A DNA stretch of 64,000 nt, from the NCBI GenBank assembly GCA_903843225.1, contig CAIMOX010000038.1, positions 1 to 64,000 on the forward strand. The letters are read 5' to 3'. Below the pieces are notes generated by a model. The model made no database searches and was not told where the DNA came from. It saw nothing but the letters and a program-made list of their open reading frames with translations. Below are positions 1 through 8,236 of this stretch, in pieces; position 1 is the first letter of the stretch; every line of letters begins with the position of its first letter. The stretch is from an uncultured Actinomycetes bacterium (GTDB lineage: Bacteria > Actinomycetota > Actinomycetes > Nanopelagicales > Nanopelagicaceae). Position numbers and translations under genes: made by a program.

Positions 1-915
1 ATGGCCGAAGGTCAACGCCCCATGGGCGTCGGTTTCTTCTTCTCCCTCGGACACTCTTCGGTCGTGACTGCACTTGCGATCTTGCTTAATTTTGGAATTA
101 AATCACTTGGAGTTCAAGTGAAGGACGATAACTCATCGCTTCACCATTACACCGGCTTGATCGGGACAACGGTCAGTGGTTCTTTCTTGATGCTTATTGC
201 AATTCTGAATTTAGTCGTCCTTATTGGAGTCGTAAAAGTTTTCCTTGAGATGCGCAAGGGGCTATACGATGAATCAGAGCTTGAGAAGCACCTGAACTCT
301 CGCGGCTTCATGATGCGATTCTTTGGACCAATTGCGCGGCGAGTTGATAAGAGTTGGAAGATGTATCCAATCGGCGTTCTCTTCGGATTGGGATTTGATA
401 CGGCGACTGAAGTAGCACTCCTCGTGCTCGCCGGATCATCTGTTATCGCAGGACTTCCTTGGTGGGCGATCCTCTCGCTACCTATGCTCTTTGCCGGTGG
501 CATGAGCCTGCTCGATACCATTGACGGATCCTTTATGAACTTTGCCTATGGTTGGGCATTTTCCAAGCCAGTGCGCAAGGTTTATTACAACATCGTCATC
601 ACTGGACTTTCAGTGGTGGTTGCAATCTTTATCGGCGGCCTCGAAGTCGCCCAGGTAATTGCTGGACAGCTAAACCTCACAGGGGGTTTCTGGAATTATG
701 CCGGCGCTTTCAACATTAATAAGGCGGGGTTCATTATTGTCGGAATCTTCGTGGTTGTATGGGCCAGCGCGCTGCTGATCTGGCGTTATGGAAATATTGA
801 GGCCCGATGGCACAAACGCGCTCATGATGCGCAGCTTGCACGTGGTGAGAACACTGACCACGTAGCGGCTGGTATCGAGCTCGGTGCGATTAAAGATGGG
901 TTTAAGATCGACTAG
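1..915 (+). CDS. NiCoT-family nickel/cobalt permease, 5' truncated by window edge
   Basis: Secondary transporter for Ni2+ or Co2+ in the cytoplasmic membrane. The visible 304 residues carry the family signatures GFFFSLGHSSVV (about residues 11-22) and GLGFDTATE (about 129-137), with several hydrophobic segments. The family also has an HX4DH motif in an early helix; it is absent here and would lie upstream, so the ATG at base 1 is an internal methionine rather than the start. The charged loop at residues 85-122 is normal for NiCoT. It is followed 18 bases later by MarC, which has its own promoter. Ni versus Co specificity cannot be read from the sequence. Confidence 0.9.
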   Translation: MAEGQRPMGVGFFFSLGHSSVVTALAILLNFGIKSLGVQVKDDNSSLHHYTGLIGTTVSGSFLMLIAILNLVVLIGVVKVFLEMRKGLYDESELEKHLNSRGFMMRFFGPIARRVDKSWKMYPIGVLFGLGFDTATEVALLVLAGSSVIAGLPWWAILSLPMLFAGGMSLLDTIDGSFMNFAYGWAFSKPVRKVYYNIVITGLSVVVAIFIGGLEVAQVIAGQLNLTGGFWNYAGAFNINKAGFIIVGIFVVVWASALLIWRYGNIEARWHKRAHDAQLARGENTDHVAAGIELGAIKDGFKID

Positions 916-921
916 TTCAGA

Positions 922-927
922 TAGGCT
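922..927 (+). promoter_or_regulatory. -10 hexamer TAGGCT of leaderless promoter for marC-like gene
   Basis: TAGGCT ends exactly 6 bases before the ATG at 934 and no Shine-Dalgarno sequence is present, so transcription would start at the A of the start codon. Confidence 0.6.
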
Positions 928-933
928 TGAACT

Positions 934-1554
934 ATGCACAATTTAGCTTCACTCTCTGCAGTCGCATTCGGGTTGCAGGCATTCGTCACCCTCCTAGTCA
1001 TTTTGGATCCACCAGGTGCGACGCCATTCTTCTTAGCTTTAGTAGGAGATCGTCCTGCGCGGGAGAGAGTAAAACTTGCTTGGCAGGCAGCAGGGGTCTC
1101 TTTCATTGTGATCGTCGCTTTCGCACTCTTTGGAAAAGCAGTCCTCGGTTACCTCCATGTTTCAATCTTCGGGCTTCAGGGTGCCGGCGGACTTTTGCTC
1201 TTACTCATCTCACTCGAATTGCTTACTGGCAAAGATAATCCTGATGTTGATTCAAAGAAGGGTAATGTCGCACTTGTCCCACTTGGTACTCCCCTACTCG
1301 CTGGTCCTGGTGCGATCGTCACGACGATGCTTTATGCCAATTACGCTCATGGGAGTGCTCGAATCGGTTCCCTTTTTCTTGCTATCGTCGCAACCCATAT
1401 AGTTATTGGAATTTCTCTGATGTTCTCAACAAAGATTTTGGGGCTTATTAAAGAGTCCGGTGTCACTCTCTTTGCTCGTATTGCAGGCCTTCTCTTAGCT
1501 GCCATCGCAGTTGAGATGATCGTCGCCGCTATCAAGGGTTTCTTTAATCTCTAA
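934..1554 (+). CDS. MarC family integral membrane protein
   Basis: A 206-residue protein with about six hydrophobic helices. It matches the MarC/UPF0056 family in length and in the early PPGATPFF segment, which corresponds to the family's D-P-x-G-x-x-P-x-F motif (about residues 25-33). The family's transport substrate is not known; the original antibiotic-resistance link is disputed. The start is supported by the TAGGCT-N6-ATG layout. The ABC-F gene follows after 21 bases and may be co-transcribed. Confidence 0.85.
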   Translation: MHNLASLSAVAFGLQAFVTLLVILDPPGATPFFLALVGDRPARERVKLAWQAAGVSFIVIVAFALFGKAVLGYLHVSIFGLQGAGGLLLLLISLELLTGKDNPDVDSKKGNVALVPLGTPLLAGPGAIVTTMLYANYAHGSARIGSLFLAIVATHIVIGISLMFSTKILGLIKESGVTLFARIAGLLLAAIAVEMIVAAIKGFFNL

Positions 1555-1575
1555 CCTCTGTGAGAGACTGCCTTA

Positions 1576-3174
1576 GTGATTGCGACTCAGAGTGTTGAAC
1601 TACGTGCCGGAGCTCGCCTCTTAGTTAAAGACGTGACAGTTCGGATCAACCACGGTGATCGCATCGGTTTTGTCGGTCGAAATGGTGCTGGCAAATCCAC
1701 TCTTGCAAAAGTCCTCGCCGGCGAAACGATGCCTGCTGGTGGCCAAGTGCTTCGTACCGGATCAATCGGTTACCTCCCTCAAGATCCCCGGACCGGTGAT
1801 CAGGGTGAGTTAGTTCTTAACCGTATTCTCTCCGCTCGCGGCCTCGACCAAATCGCAATTCGAATGACAAAGGTTGAAGAAGAGATGGCCACCGCATCTC
1901 CTGAAGAGCTTGAAAAGGTAATGGATCGTTACTCACGAGTCAGTGCTGAGTTTGATACTGCAGGTGGTTATGCAGCCGCTGCAGAAGCAGAATCGATCGC
2001 GACCAACCTGGGGCTTCCTGAACATATCTTTACCAATACCCTCGATGGCTTATCTGGTGGCCAACGTCGTCGTATTGAATTAGCACGTCTACTCTTCAGT
2101 GGTTCCGAGACGCTCATCCTCGATGAACCTACTAACCACCTGGATGCCGACTCGATTATCTGGCTACGTGAGTACCTCACTAAATACTCTGGTGGACTTG
2201 TCATCATCTCGCACGATGTGAACCTCATCGAAACCGTCGTCAACAAGGTCTTCTACATTGATGGCAACCGAAACGTGATCGATGTCTACAACATGGGTTG
2301 GAAGAAGTATCTCCAGCAACGTGAAGATGATGAGCATCGTCGCAAGAAGGAACGCGCAAATGCGGAGAAGAAGGCTGCGATCCTCGCCAAGCAGGGTGAG
2401 AAGATGAAGGCGAAGGCCTCAAAGGCTGTCGCCGCTCAAAATATGTTGAAGCGATCCGAGCGTTTGCTCTCTGGTCTTGAAGCGGTGCGCGTGAGTGACA
2501 AGGTTGCAAAGCTGCGCTTCCCTACCCCTGCTCCTTGCGGTAAGACTCCGCTCATGGCCGAGGGACTCTCAAAGTCCTATGGTTCACTCGAAATCTTTAC
2601 CGATGTCTCACTCGCTATCGACCGATCATCGCGCGTGGTGATCTTGGGGCTCAATGGTGCCGGAAAGACAACACTTCTCAAGATTCTTGGTGGAGCGGCT
2701 GAATCTGACACTGGTGATATTCAGCCGGGTCATGGCTTAAAGATTGGTTACTACGCGCAGGAGCATGAGACTCTAGATTTCGAACGTTCTGTCCTTGCAA
2801 ATATGCTCTCATCCGGTGAAAAGATCAATGAACAACAGGCCCGGCAAGTCCTGGGTTCATTCCTCTTTGTTGGAGATGATGTTGATAAGCCCGTGAAAGT
2901 TCTAAGCGGTGGTGAACGAACCCGTCTTGCACTCGCCACTCTCGTAGTCGGTTCAGCCAACGTGCTCCTACTTGATGAACCCACAAATAACTTGGACCCG
3001 GAATCACGCGATGAGATTCTTGCCGCTCTTGGTGAATATCAGGGTGCTGTTGTGATGGTGAGCCACGATGAAGGAGCAGTTCGTGCCCTTAAGCCTGAGC
3101 GAGTCTTATTACTCCCAGATGGCGATGAAGATCTGTGGAATGACGAGTACTTCGACTTAATCGCCTTGGAATAG
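1576..3174 (+). CDS. ABC-F family ribosome-associated ATPase
   Basis: A soluble protein of 532 residues with two ABC ATPase domains and no membrane segment. The first has a Walker A GRNGAGKST (about residues 34-42) and signature LSGGQRRR. The second has GLNGAGKTT and LSGGERTR. The charged linker between them (KKERANAEKKAA region) is the P-site tRNA-interaction motif of ABC-F proteins, which act on the ribosomal E site rather than in transport. The start is GTG. Only a weak GAGACT-N6 sequence precedes it, so it may depend on the marC promoter. It could be a housekeeping EttA/Uup-like factor or an antibiotic-protection type; sequence alone does not decide. Confidence 0.9.
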   Translation: MIATQSVELRAGARLLVKDVTVRINHGDRIGFVGRNGAGKSTLAKVLAGETMPAGGQVLRTGSIGYLPQDPRTGDQGELVLNRILSARGLDQIAIRMTKVEEEMATASPEELEKVMDRYSRVSAEFDTAGGYAAAAEAESIATNLGLPEHIFTNTLDGLSGGQRRRIELARLLFSGSETLILDEPTNHLDADSIIWLREYLTKYSGGLVIISHDVNLIETVVNKVFYIDGNRNVIDVYNMGWKKYLQQREDDEHRRKKERANAEKKAAILAKQGEKMKAKASKAVAAQNMLKRSERLLSGLEAVRVSDKVAKLRFPTPAPCGKTPLMAEGLSKSYGSLEIFTDVSLAIDRSSRVVILGLNGAGKTTLLKILGGAAESDTGDIQPGHGLKIGYYAQEHETLDFERSVLANMLSSGEKINEQQARQVLGSFLFVGDDVDKPVKVLSGGERTRLALATLVVGSANVLLLDEPTNNLDPESRDEILAALGEYQGAVVMVSHDEGAVRALKPERVLLLPDGDEDLWNDEYFDLIALE

Positions 3175-3238
3175 AACGTTAACCCTTCGTTTACCACGCG
3201 TTTCACTAATGAAAAGACTCCTGTAACCATCCCCCTTC

Positions 3239-3244
3239 TAGCCT
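3239..3244 (+). promoter_or_regulatory. Candidate -10 hexamer TAGCCT for the iron ABC operon
   Basis: TAGCCT lies in the 118-base spacer, about 50 bases before the GTG at 3293. Unlike many genes here, this gene has a true leader with AGGAG at 3283-3287. A TTTCA-N4-TGAAA inverted repeat (3201-3214) lies upstream and TACGCGTA (3250-3257) lies just downstream. No recognised DtxR/IdeR or Fur box is visible. Confidence 0.35.
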
Positions 3245-3292
3245 GCTCCTACGCGTAATTGGTCGATTGCGCACCCAACATTAGGAGACATT

Positions 3293-4336
3293 GTGAAGAT
3301 TTCGCAGAAACTCTCACTTGCAGGCCTCGCAGCTCTCGCTGTACTTGCAGGATCACTTACACCAGTGGCTCACGCCGCTGATGCGCTACAGCTTTATGCA
3401 GCACTAGATTATTCAACCGATGTTGCTACAGCGTTTACCGCTAAGACTGGAATCCCGGTCAACGTGACAGCGCTTTCAACTGGTCCACTTCTTGCAAAGA
3501 TCACCGCTGAGAAGAACAACCCACAATGGGGCGTCTACTGGGCAGATGGTGCTGAGCCATGTGCAGCACTAGATATCGATAAGCAACTAGTCCACTACAA
3601 GCCAAAGGGTGCTCACCTCAATGCAATCGGTGCGCAGCTTGCTCCTAAGACAAATGCTTACCAGGTACCAGGATTCACTGAGATGGTCGGCGTTGTTTAT
3701 AACTCGTCAAAGGTTCGTAAGCCAACCTCATGGGATGACCTCGCATCAGCTGATTTCAAGAATCAAGTTGGCATGAATAACCCTTCAGTTTCCGGTCCAA
3801 CCTACCCATTTATCGCCGGCCTCATCCAGCAACTCGGTAGCGAAGATGCGATGAAGGCATACCTTCTTAAGCTCAAGGCAAATGGTCTTCGTGCATTTGA
3901 TAAGAACTCAAAGACTCTCGCTGCGCTCAATACTGGCGTCATCAATGTAGGTCTCGTTCAATCATCAGCAGCGATTACCGAAGTCAATACCTACAAGGCA
4001 AAGCCAGTTGCTGGTCTGACCCCTGCAGTTACCTACCTCTCAAAGACGACCGTTCTTCCGTCATGTCTTGCAATCGATGCTAAAGCCTCATCTTTCCAGC
4101 AAGATGCAGCGAAGAAGTTCGTTGACTTTGTCATGTCTTCTGAGGCCGTTGCCATCATGGTGAAGTCAAACACTGGAGATTCGCTCTTCTGGCCAACACT
4201 TGTAGGTCGTGCGCCATCAACAGCCACAACTACAATGCCTTCTCTCACTTCAGGATTGGTTCAGATTGTTGATCCATACAAGTACGCACTCATCCAAGGT
4301 GAAGTTCAGGACTGGTTTACAAAGAACATCGCTTAA
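3293..4336 (+). CDS. Iron(III)-type ABC transporter substrate-binding protein
   Basis: A 347-residue extracytoplasmic binding protein of the AfuA/FbpA (COG1840) type. The N-terminus is a Sec signal peptide with a hydrophobic core at about residues 8-23 and a VAHA-A cleavage site near residue 28. There is no lipobox cysteine, which is unusual for a Gram-positive binding protein. Two cysteines in the mature part (in AEPCAAL and LPSCLAI) could form a disulfide. GTG start with AGGAG 5 bases upstream. It is the first gene of a binding protein-permease-ATPase operon. Iron is inferred from the family and from the adjacent COG4280 protein; related transporters carry thiamine or phosphonates. Confidence 0.8.
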   Translation: MKISQKLSLAGLAALAVLAGSLTPVAHAADALQLYAALDYSTDVATAFTAKTGIPVNVTALSTGPLLAKITAEKNNPQWGVYWADGAEPCAALDIDKQLVHYKPKGAHLNAIGAQLAPKTNAYQVPGFTEMVGVVYNSSKVRKPTSWDDLASADFKNQVGMNNPSVSGPTYPFIAGLIQQLGSEDAMKAYLLKLKANGLRAFDKNSKTLAALNTGVINVGLVQSSAAITEVNTYKAKPVAGLTPAVTYLSKTTVLPSCLAIDAKASSFQQDAAKKFVDFVMSSEAVAIMVKSNTGDSLFWPTLVGRAPSTATTTMPSLTSGLVQIVDPYKYALIQGEVQDWFTKNIA

Positions 4337-4357
4337 GTTATTTAAGCGAAGATAGCG

Positions 4358-6112
4358 ATGTCGAAGACGAGAGGGCTCGATGGGGTACTCCCACGGGCTC
4401 TCTCTCTTTTTCGTTCTAAATTTTCCCCTATGACAGCTTTCTGGCTGATCATCATCAGTATTCTGGTTCTGCCTATTATTCTCTTCCTGGCCGTCGCTTT
4501 TAGTCCAAAACTTTTAGACCAAGGCCCGCAATGGTTCACCTTCTCTAGTTTCAAGGCAGCCGCAGATCCTTATTTTCTTCGATCTATCTGGCACTCATTT
4601 TTATTAGGCGTAATCTCAGCGGTTGCCGCTACCGCGATCGCAATTGGTGTCGCCTGGATAGTCCTGCGAACAAATGCGTCATCTCGCAAAGTTTGGAATC
4701 TCTCAATTTTTGCCCTCTTGCTCGCACCGTCATATCTCATAGCCCTGGGCTGGGAGCGCATCTTTGAGCGCGCCGGCGTTCTAAACATCATTGGGATCGA
4801 TCTTCCACATGTTCGTGATCTGCTTTATGGACCAATCGGAATTGGAATGATCCTGACATTTAAAGGAATTCCTTTCGCTTACCTCGTGATCTCAAATGCG
4901 ATGCGCGGTTTAGGTGAAGAGTTTGAACAAGCAGTAAGAGTTCATGGTGGCTCTCGCTTGCAGGCATTCAAGATGATGGCCACCCTCTTATTACCGGCTC
5001 TATGGTCAGGAATCGCAATTGTCTTTGCCGAGAGTATCAGTGACTTTGGTGTCGCTTCTCAGCTCTCATCGCCTGGTCGATATTCAGTTGCAACCTTCAC
5101 GCTCTACAAATCAGTGATGTCTATTCCTGTCTCGTTCCCGCTCTGCGCTGCAATTTCAATTATTCTTCTAGGACTAGTTGTTCTAGCGCTCCTCGCCCAA
5201 GCGAAAGCCCTTCGCGGCAGATCTTTTCGAGTGCTCAGTGGTCGAACGCGTCCTATCACTAGGCAGAAGCTCTCTCGAAGGGGTGCATTCGGCGCCAACT
5301 CAGCCATCTATGGACTCCTCTTCGTTACCTTGGGAATTCCCGTCTTTGGCGCAATATCTGCATCGATGATCCAGGGATTGGGTACAGTGATTTCAAATTA
5401 CCAATTCAATTTTGATAATTACTTCAGGGTAATCAAAAGCCCACTCCTGAGATCTCCACTCCTCTTCTCCGCTGAAGCGGCCCTCATCACCGCATCCGTT
5501 GCTGTAGTTTTAGCCGCAATCTCCTCAAAGATGCTTGTCTCAACCAAGAATGGCGTTGGAAAGAAGTTTCTTGATTTCTTCCTCTTGGCGGCAGTTGGGC
5601 TACCAGGCATCGTCTTTGCGATTGGGTATATCTTCGCCTACAACCTTCCTATTGCTCAGAAATACGGATTTCATCTCTACGGAACGGTGGCGCTCCTCGT
5701 TCTTGCATACACGGCGACCGCGTTACCCTCAACTACGCGCTCACTCGTTGGAAATATGAATCAGTTCCAAGAATCGCTTTCAGAGGCTTGCCGTGTTCAT
5801 GGTTTTACCGCGATCAAGACTTGGATCGCTGTTGTGCTCCCGCTTATATCTCGTCCGCTTCTAGCAGCTTGGTGTCTCACGTACTGTGGCACGTTACTTG
5901 AGCTTCCAGTGAGCCAGATTCTCTATCCACCTGGGCATGCGCCACTCGCTGTTGGAATCGATCACGCACTTGGAAATTATGATTTTGGTGGCGGTACCGC
6001 GATGGAGGTATTTGCGATCATCTCGGCTCTGCTTGTTGTCGCAGCAGTTTTCGCAGTGTATGAATTCTTCGCGCCTAAGGGCTGGAAACAACTAGGGAAG
6101 GCACGCGCATGA
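4358..6112 (+). CDS. Iron(III)-type ABC transporter permease, fused two-domain (FbpB-like)
   Basis: A 584-residue inner membrane permease with two binding-protein-dependent transport domains, each with an EAA-type loop: EEFEQAVRVHGGSRLQAFK (about residues 187-205) and ESLSEACRVHGFTAIKTW (about 471-488). A single chain therefore supplies both halves of the translocation pore, as in FbpB/SfuB (COG1178). It starts 21 bases after the binding-protein stop. Its stop overlaps the ATPase start by 4 bases (ATGA), indicating translational coupling. An internal ATG at 4430 is possible, but the upstream start gives the normal cytoplasmic N-terminal tail. Confidence 0.85.
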   Translation: MSKTRGLDGVLPRALSLFRSKFSPMTAFWLIIISILVLPIILFLAVAFSPKLLDQGPQWFTFSSFKAAADPYFLRSIWHSFLLGVISAVAATAIAIGVAWIVLRTNASSRKVWNLSIFALLLAPSYLIALGWERIFERAGVLNIIGIDLPHVRDLLYGPIGIGMILTFKGIPFAYLVISNAMRGLGEEFEQAVRVHGGSRLQAFKMMATLLLPALWSGIAIVFAESISDFGVASQLSSPGRYSVATFTLYKSVMSIPVSFPLCAAISIILLGLVVLALLAQAKALRGRSFRVLSGRTRPITRQKLSRRGAFGANSAIYGLLFVTLGIPVFGAISASMIQGLGTVISNYQFNFDNYFRVIKSPLLRSPLLFSAEAALITASVAVVLAAISSKMLVSTKNGVGKKFLDFFLLAAVGLPGIVFAIGYIFAYNLPIAQKYGFHLYGTVALLVLAYTATALPSTTRSLVGNMNQFQESLSEACRVHGFTAIKTWIAVVLPLISRPLLAAWCLTYCGTLLELPVSQILYPPGHAPLAVGIDHALGNYDFGGGTAMEVFAIISALLVVAAVFAVYEFFAPKGWKQLGKARA

Positions 6113-7185
6113 ATTTAGGTCACCAGATTCGAATCCTTGAGGCGCGAAAGAACTATGGCGCTCTTGCTGCGCTCAATGGTCTCTCGCTTGATATCAAAGC
6201 AGGTGAGTTCACCGTTCTACTAGGGCCATCTGGCTCCGGTAAATCTACGCTGATCCGGTCCCTAGCAGGAATCGAAAAATTAGATTCGGGTTCGATTTAC
6301 TTCGGTGATCACGAGGTTAGTCGCGGGCCACTCAATGTTGCACCCGAGAAGCGAGATCTAGCAATGGTCTTTCAAGATTATGCGCTATGGCCGCACTTGA
6401 CCGCCTCGGAAAATGTCGGGTATGCGCTCAAGCGTAGAAGATTCCCTAGCGATAAGTACAGCCAGCTTATTATCGAAGCGTTATCTCGAGTAGGTCTCGA
6501 GTCAAAGGGAGAGAACTATCCGCATCAACTTTCTGGCGGAGAGCAGCAGCGTGTTGCGCTTGCCCGAGCAATTGTTGCTAAACCCGCTCTACTCCTCTTT
6601 GATGAGCCACTATCAAATCTCGATGCTGACTTACGAGAAAGACTTCGCATTGAGATATCAACACTGACTCGCGAGATTGGCGCTTCCGCCTTGTACATTA
6701 CTCACGATCAATCAGAGGCCTTCGCTCTTGCGGATCAGATCGGCGTGATCAACAAAGGGTCAATCGAACAGATTGCCGCACCGGAAGTTATCTACGATCG
6801 TCCAGCGACTCGATTCGTCGCAAACTTCACAGGTACTGCCGGAAAGTTCACCGGAGTTGTAAAGTCCATCTCCAAGAAGAATTGCACTGTCAGCCTTGGA
6901 AAAGATCTCATCAAGGCTCGTCACACCGTACCTCTTGAGGTTGGTCAGGAAGTTGATGTACTCGTCCGTCCAGCGGCGACGAGCTTTACGATTGAGGGCC
7001 AAAACCGCATCTCATCAGTTATTACCGATATCGCGTACCGAGGCCGGGGCTACGAGCACGCCATCGATACTAAATACGGCTCGCTGACTGGCGTATTCGA
7101 TACTATTTCGCATCAGCGCGGAAGCACGACGGAAGTCACCATCGATCCAGATAAATGCATAGCTTTCCCCCTCGAGAAGAAGTAG
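6109..7185 (+). CDS. Iron(III)-type ABC transporter ATP-binding protein (FbpC/PotA-like)
   Basis: A 358-residue ATPase that powers the preceding permease. It has Walker A GPSGSGKST (about residues 38-46), Q-loop in VFQDYALWPH, signature LSGGEQQR, Walker B LLLFDEP and an H-loop in TLYITHDQSE-like sequence. The C-terminal third (about 240-358) is a TOBE/MOP-like regulatory domain, as in FbpC and other COG3842 members. It overlaps the permease by 4 bases and completes the importer operon. The COG4280 membrane gene follows 8 bases later and is probably in the same transcript. Confidence 0.85.
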   Translation: MNLGHQIRILEARKNYGALAALNGLSLDIKAGEFTVLLGPSGSGKSTLIRSLAGIEKLDSGSIYFGDHEVSRGPLNVAPEKRDLAMVFQDYALWPHLTASENVGYALKRRRFPSDKYSQLIIEALSRVGLESKGENYPHQLSGGEQQRVALARAIVAKPALLLFDEPLSNLDADLRERLRIEISTLTREIGASALYITHDQSEAFALADQIGVINKGSIEQIAAPEVIYDRPATRFVANFTGTAGKFTGVVKSISKKNCTVSLGKDLIKARHTVPLEVGQEVDVLVRPAATSFTIEGQNRISSVITDIAYRGRGYEHAIDTKYGSLTGVFDTISHQRGSTTEVTIDPDKCIAFPLEKK

Positions 7186-7193
7186 AGGCCACC

Positions 7194-8225
7194 ATGTTTC
7201 ACTCACTCAGCGGCAACGATATTGCCCTCTTTATCTCTGTCTTCTTGGCCTGTGCAGTAGAGGCGGTCGAAGCAGTCACTATCGTCCTCGCATCCGGTAC
7301 CTCACGCGGTTGGCGATCCACCTTCCAAGGTGTCATCAGCGCCCTCATCGTTCTCGCCGGATTGATCGTGGTGCTCGGGCCCAGTATTCAAAAGCTCCCA
7401 AAGAGCACGCTCCGATTGGCAGTTGGAGGGCTACTCCTTGTCTTCGGCCTGCAGTGGCTGCGCAAAGCAATCCTACGCGCAAGTGGATTCAAAGCGCTCC
7501 ACGATGAAGAGAAGATCTTCCGTGATGAAGTTGAAGCCGCGAAGAAGGTCGCCAAAGTCTCGAATTTTGTTGTCTCAGATTGGTACGCCTTTACCCTTTC
7601 GTTCAAGGGTGTGCTGCTCGAAGGCCTTGAAGTTGTCTTTATCGTTGTCACATTTGGAATTATTCAAAAGGGTTCGAATCCTCAAGCATTCGCTCTCGCA
7701 GTATGGGCAGCGGCTATCGCGGTTGTGATCGTAACGATTGCTGGCTTTGCGATCGCAAAGCCTTTAGCACGCGTTCCTGAAAATACTATGAAGTTTGTCG
7801 TCGGGACTCTGCTCACATCCTTTGGAATCTTCTGGGGCGCAGAGGGCGCTGGAGCAGAATGGCCACGTAAGGATCTCTCGCTACTCGCGATCATTCCATT
7901 CGTACTTCTCGTTTCCTTTGGCTTGATCGAATTTCTTAAAGTGCGCAAGGCCAAAAATTACCAGGTACGCAAACTCAGCCTTCCGACTTTTTCTGAGCCA
8001 AGTAAAGATGGGCCACTTGTGGTCCGCTGGGTTGGAGGCTTCCTCTTCTTCTGGTACGACTTCATCATCGGTGACGATTGGCGCGTAGCAGCTGGCGTAG
8101 TGCTCGGATTCTTTGCAATCCATAGCGTTGGCATCTCAGCGTGGTGGACTATGCCAGCGGTAGTAGCAGCAATGCTCAGCTATACCCTGCTTGAGGCGAC
8201 CCGCGAAGAGAAAATTAGCGCTTAA
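7194..8225 (+). CDS. COG4280-type membrane protein with two EGLE-like motifs
   Basis: A 343-residue protein with about eight hydrophobic segments and a charged loop at roughly residues 90-125. I chose the ATG at 7194 because the upstream start at 7155 would overlap the ATPase gene and add a non-hydrophobic tail; GAGG precedes 7194. It carries AVEAVEAVTIVL near the N-terminus and LLEGLEVVFIVV in the middle, both resembling the REGLE helices of FTR1 iron permeases but with the arginine replaced. The family is uncharacterised as far as I know. Its position as last gene of an iron(III)-type ABC operon suggests a metal-linked role, which is inference. Confidence 0.7.
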   Translation: MFHSLSGNDIALFISVFLACAVEAVEAVTIVLASGTSRGWRSTFQGVISALIVLAGLIVVLGPSIQKLPKSTLRLAVGGLLLVFGLQWLRKAILRASGFKALHDEEKIFRDEVEAAKKVAKVSNFVVSDWYAFTLSFKGVLLEGLEVVFIVVTFGIIQKGSNPQAFALAVWAAAIAVVIVTIAGFAIAKPLARVPENTMKFVVGTLLTSFGIFWGAEGAGAEWPRKDLSLLAIIPFVLLVSFGLIEFLKVRKAKNYQVRKLSLPTFSEPSKDGPLVVRWVGGFLFFWYDFIIGDDWRVAAGVVLGFFAIHSVGISAWWTMPAVVAAMLSYTLLEATREEKISA

Positions 8226-8236
8226 AGAGTTTCGTC

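Noticed and set aside
3175-3292. DtxR/IdeR or Fur box before the iron ABC operon
   Set aside because: No sequence close to either consensus is present; only a short TTTCA-N4-TGAAA repeat was found.
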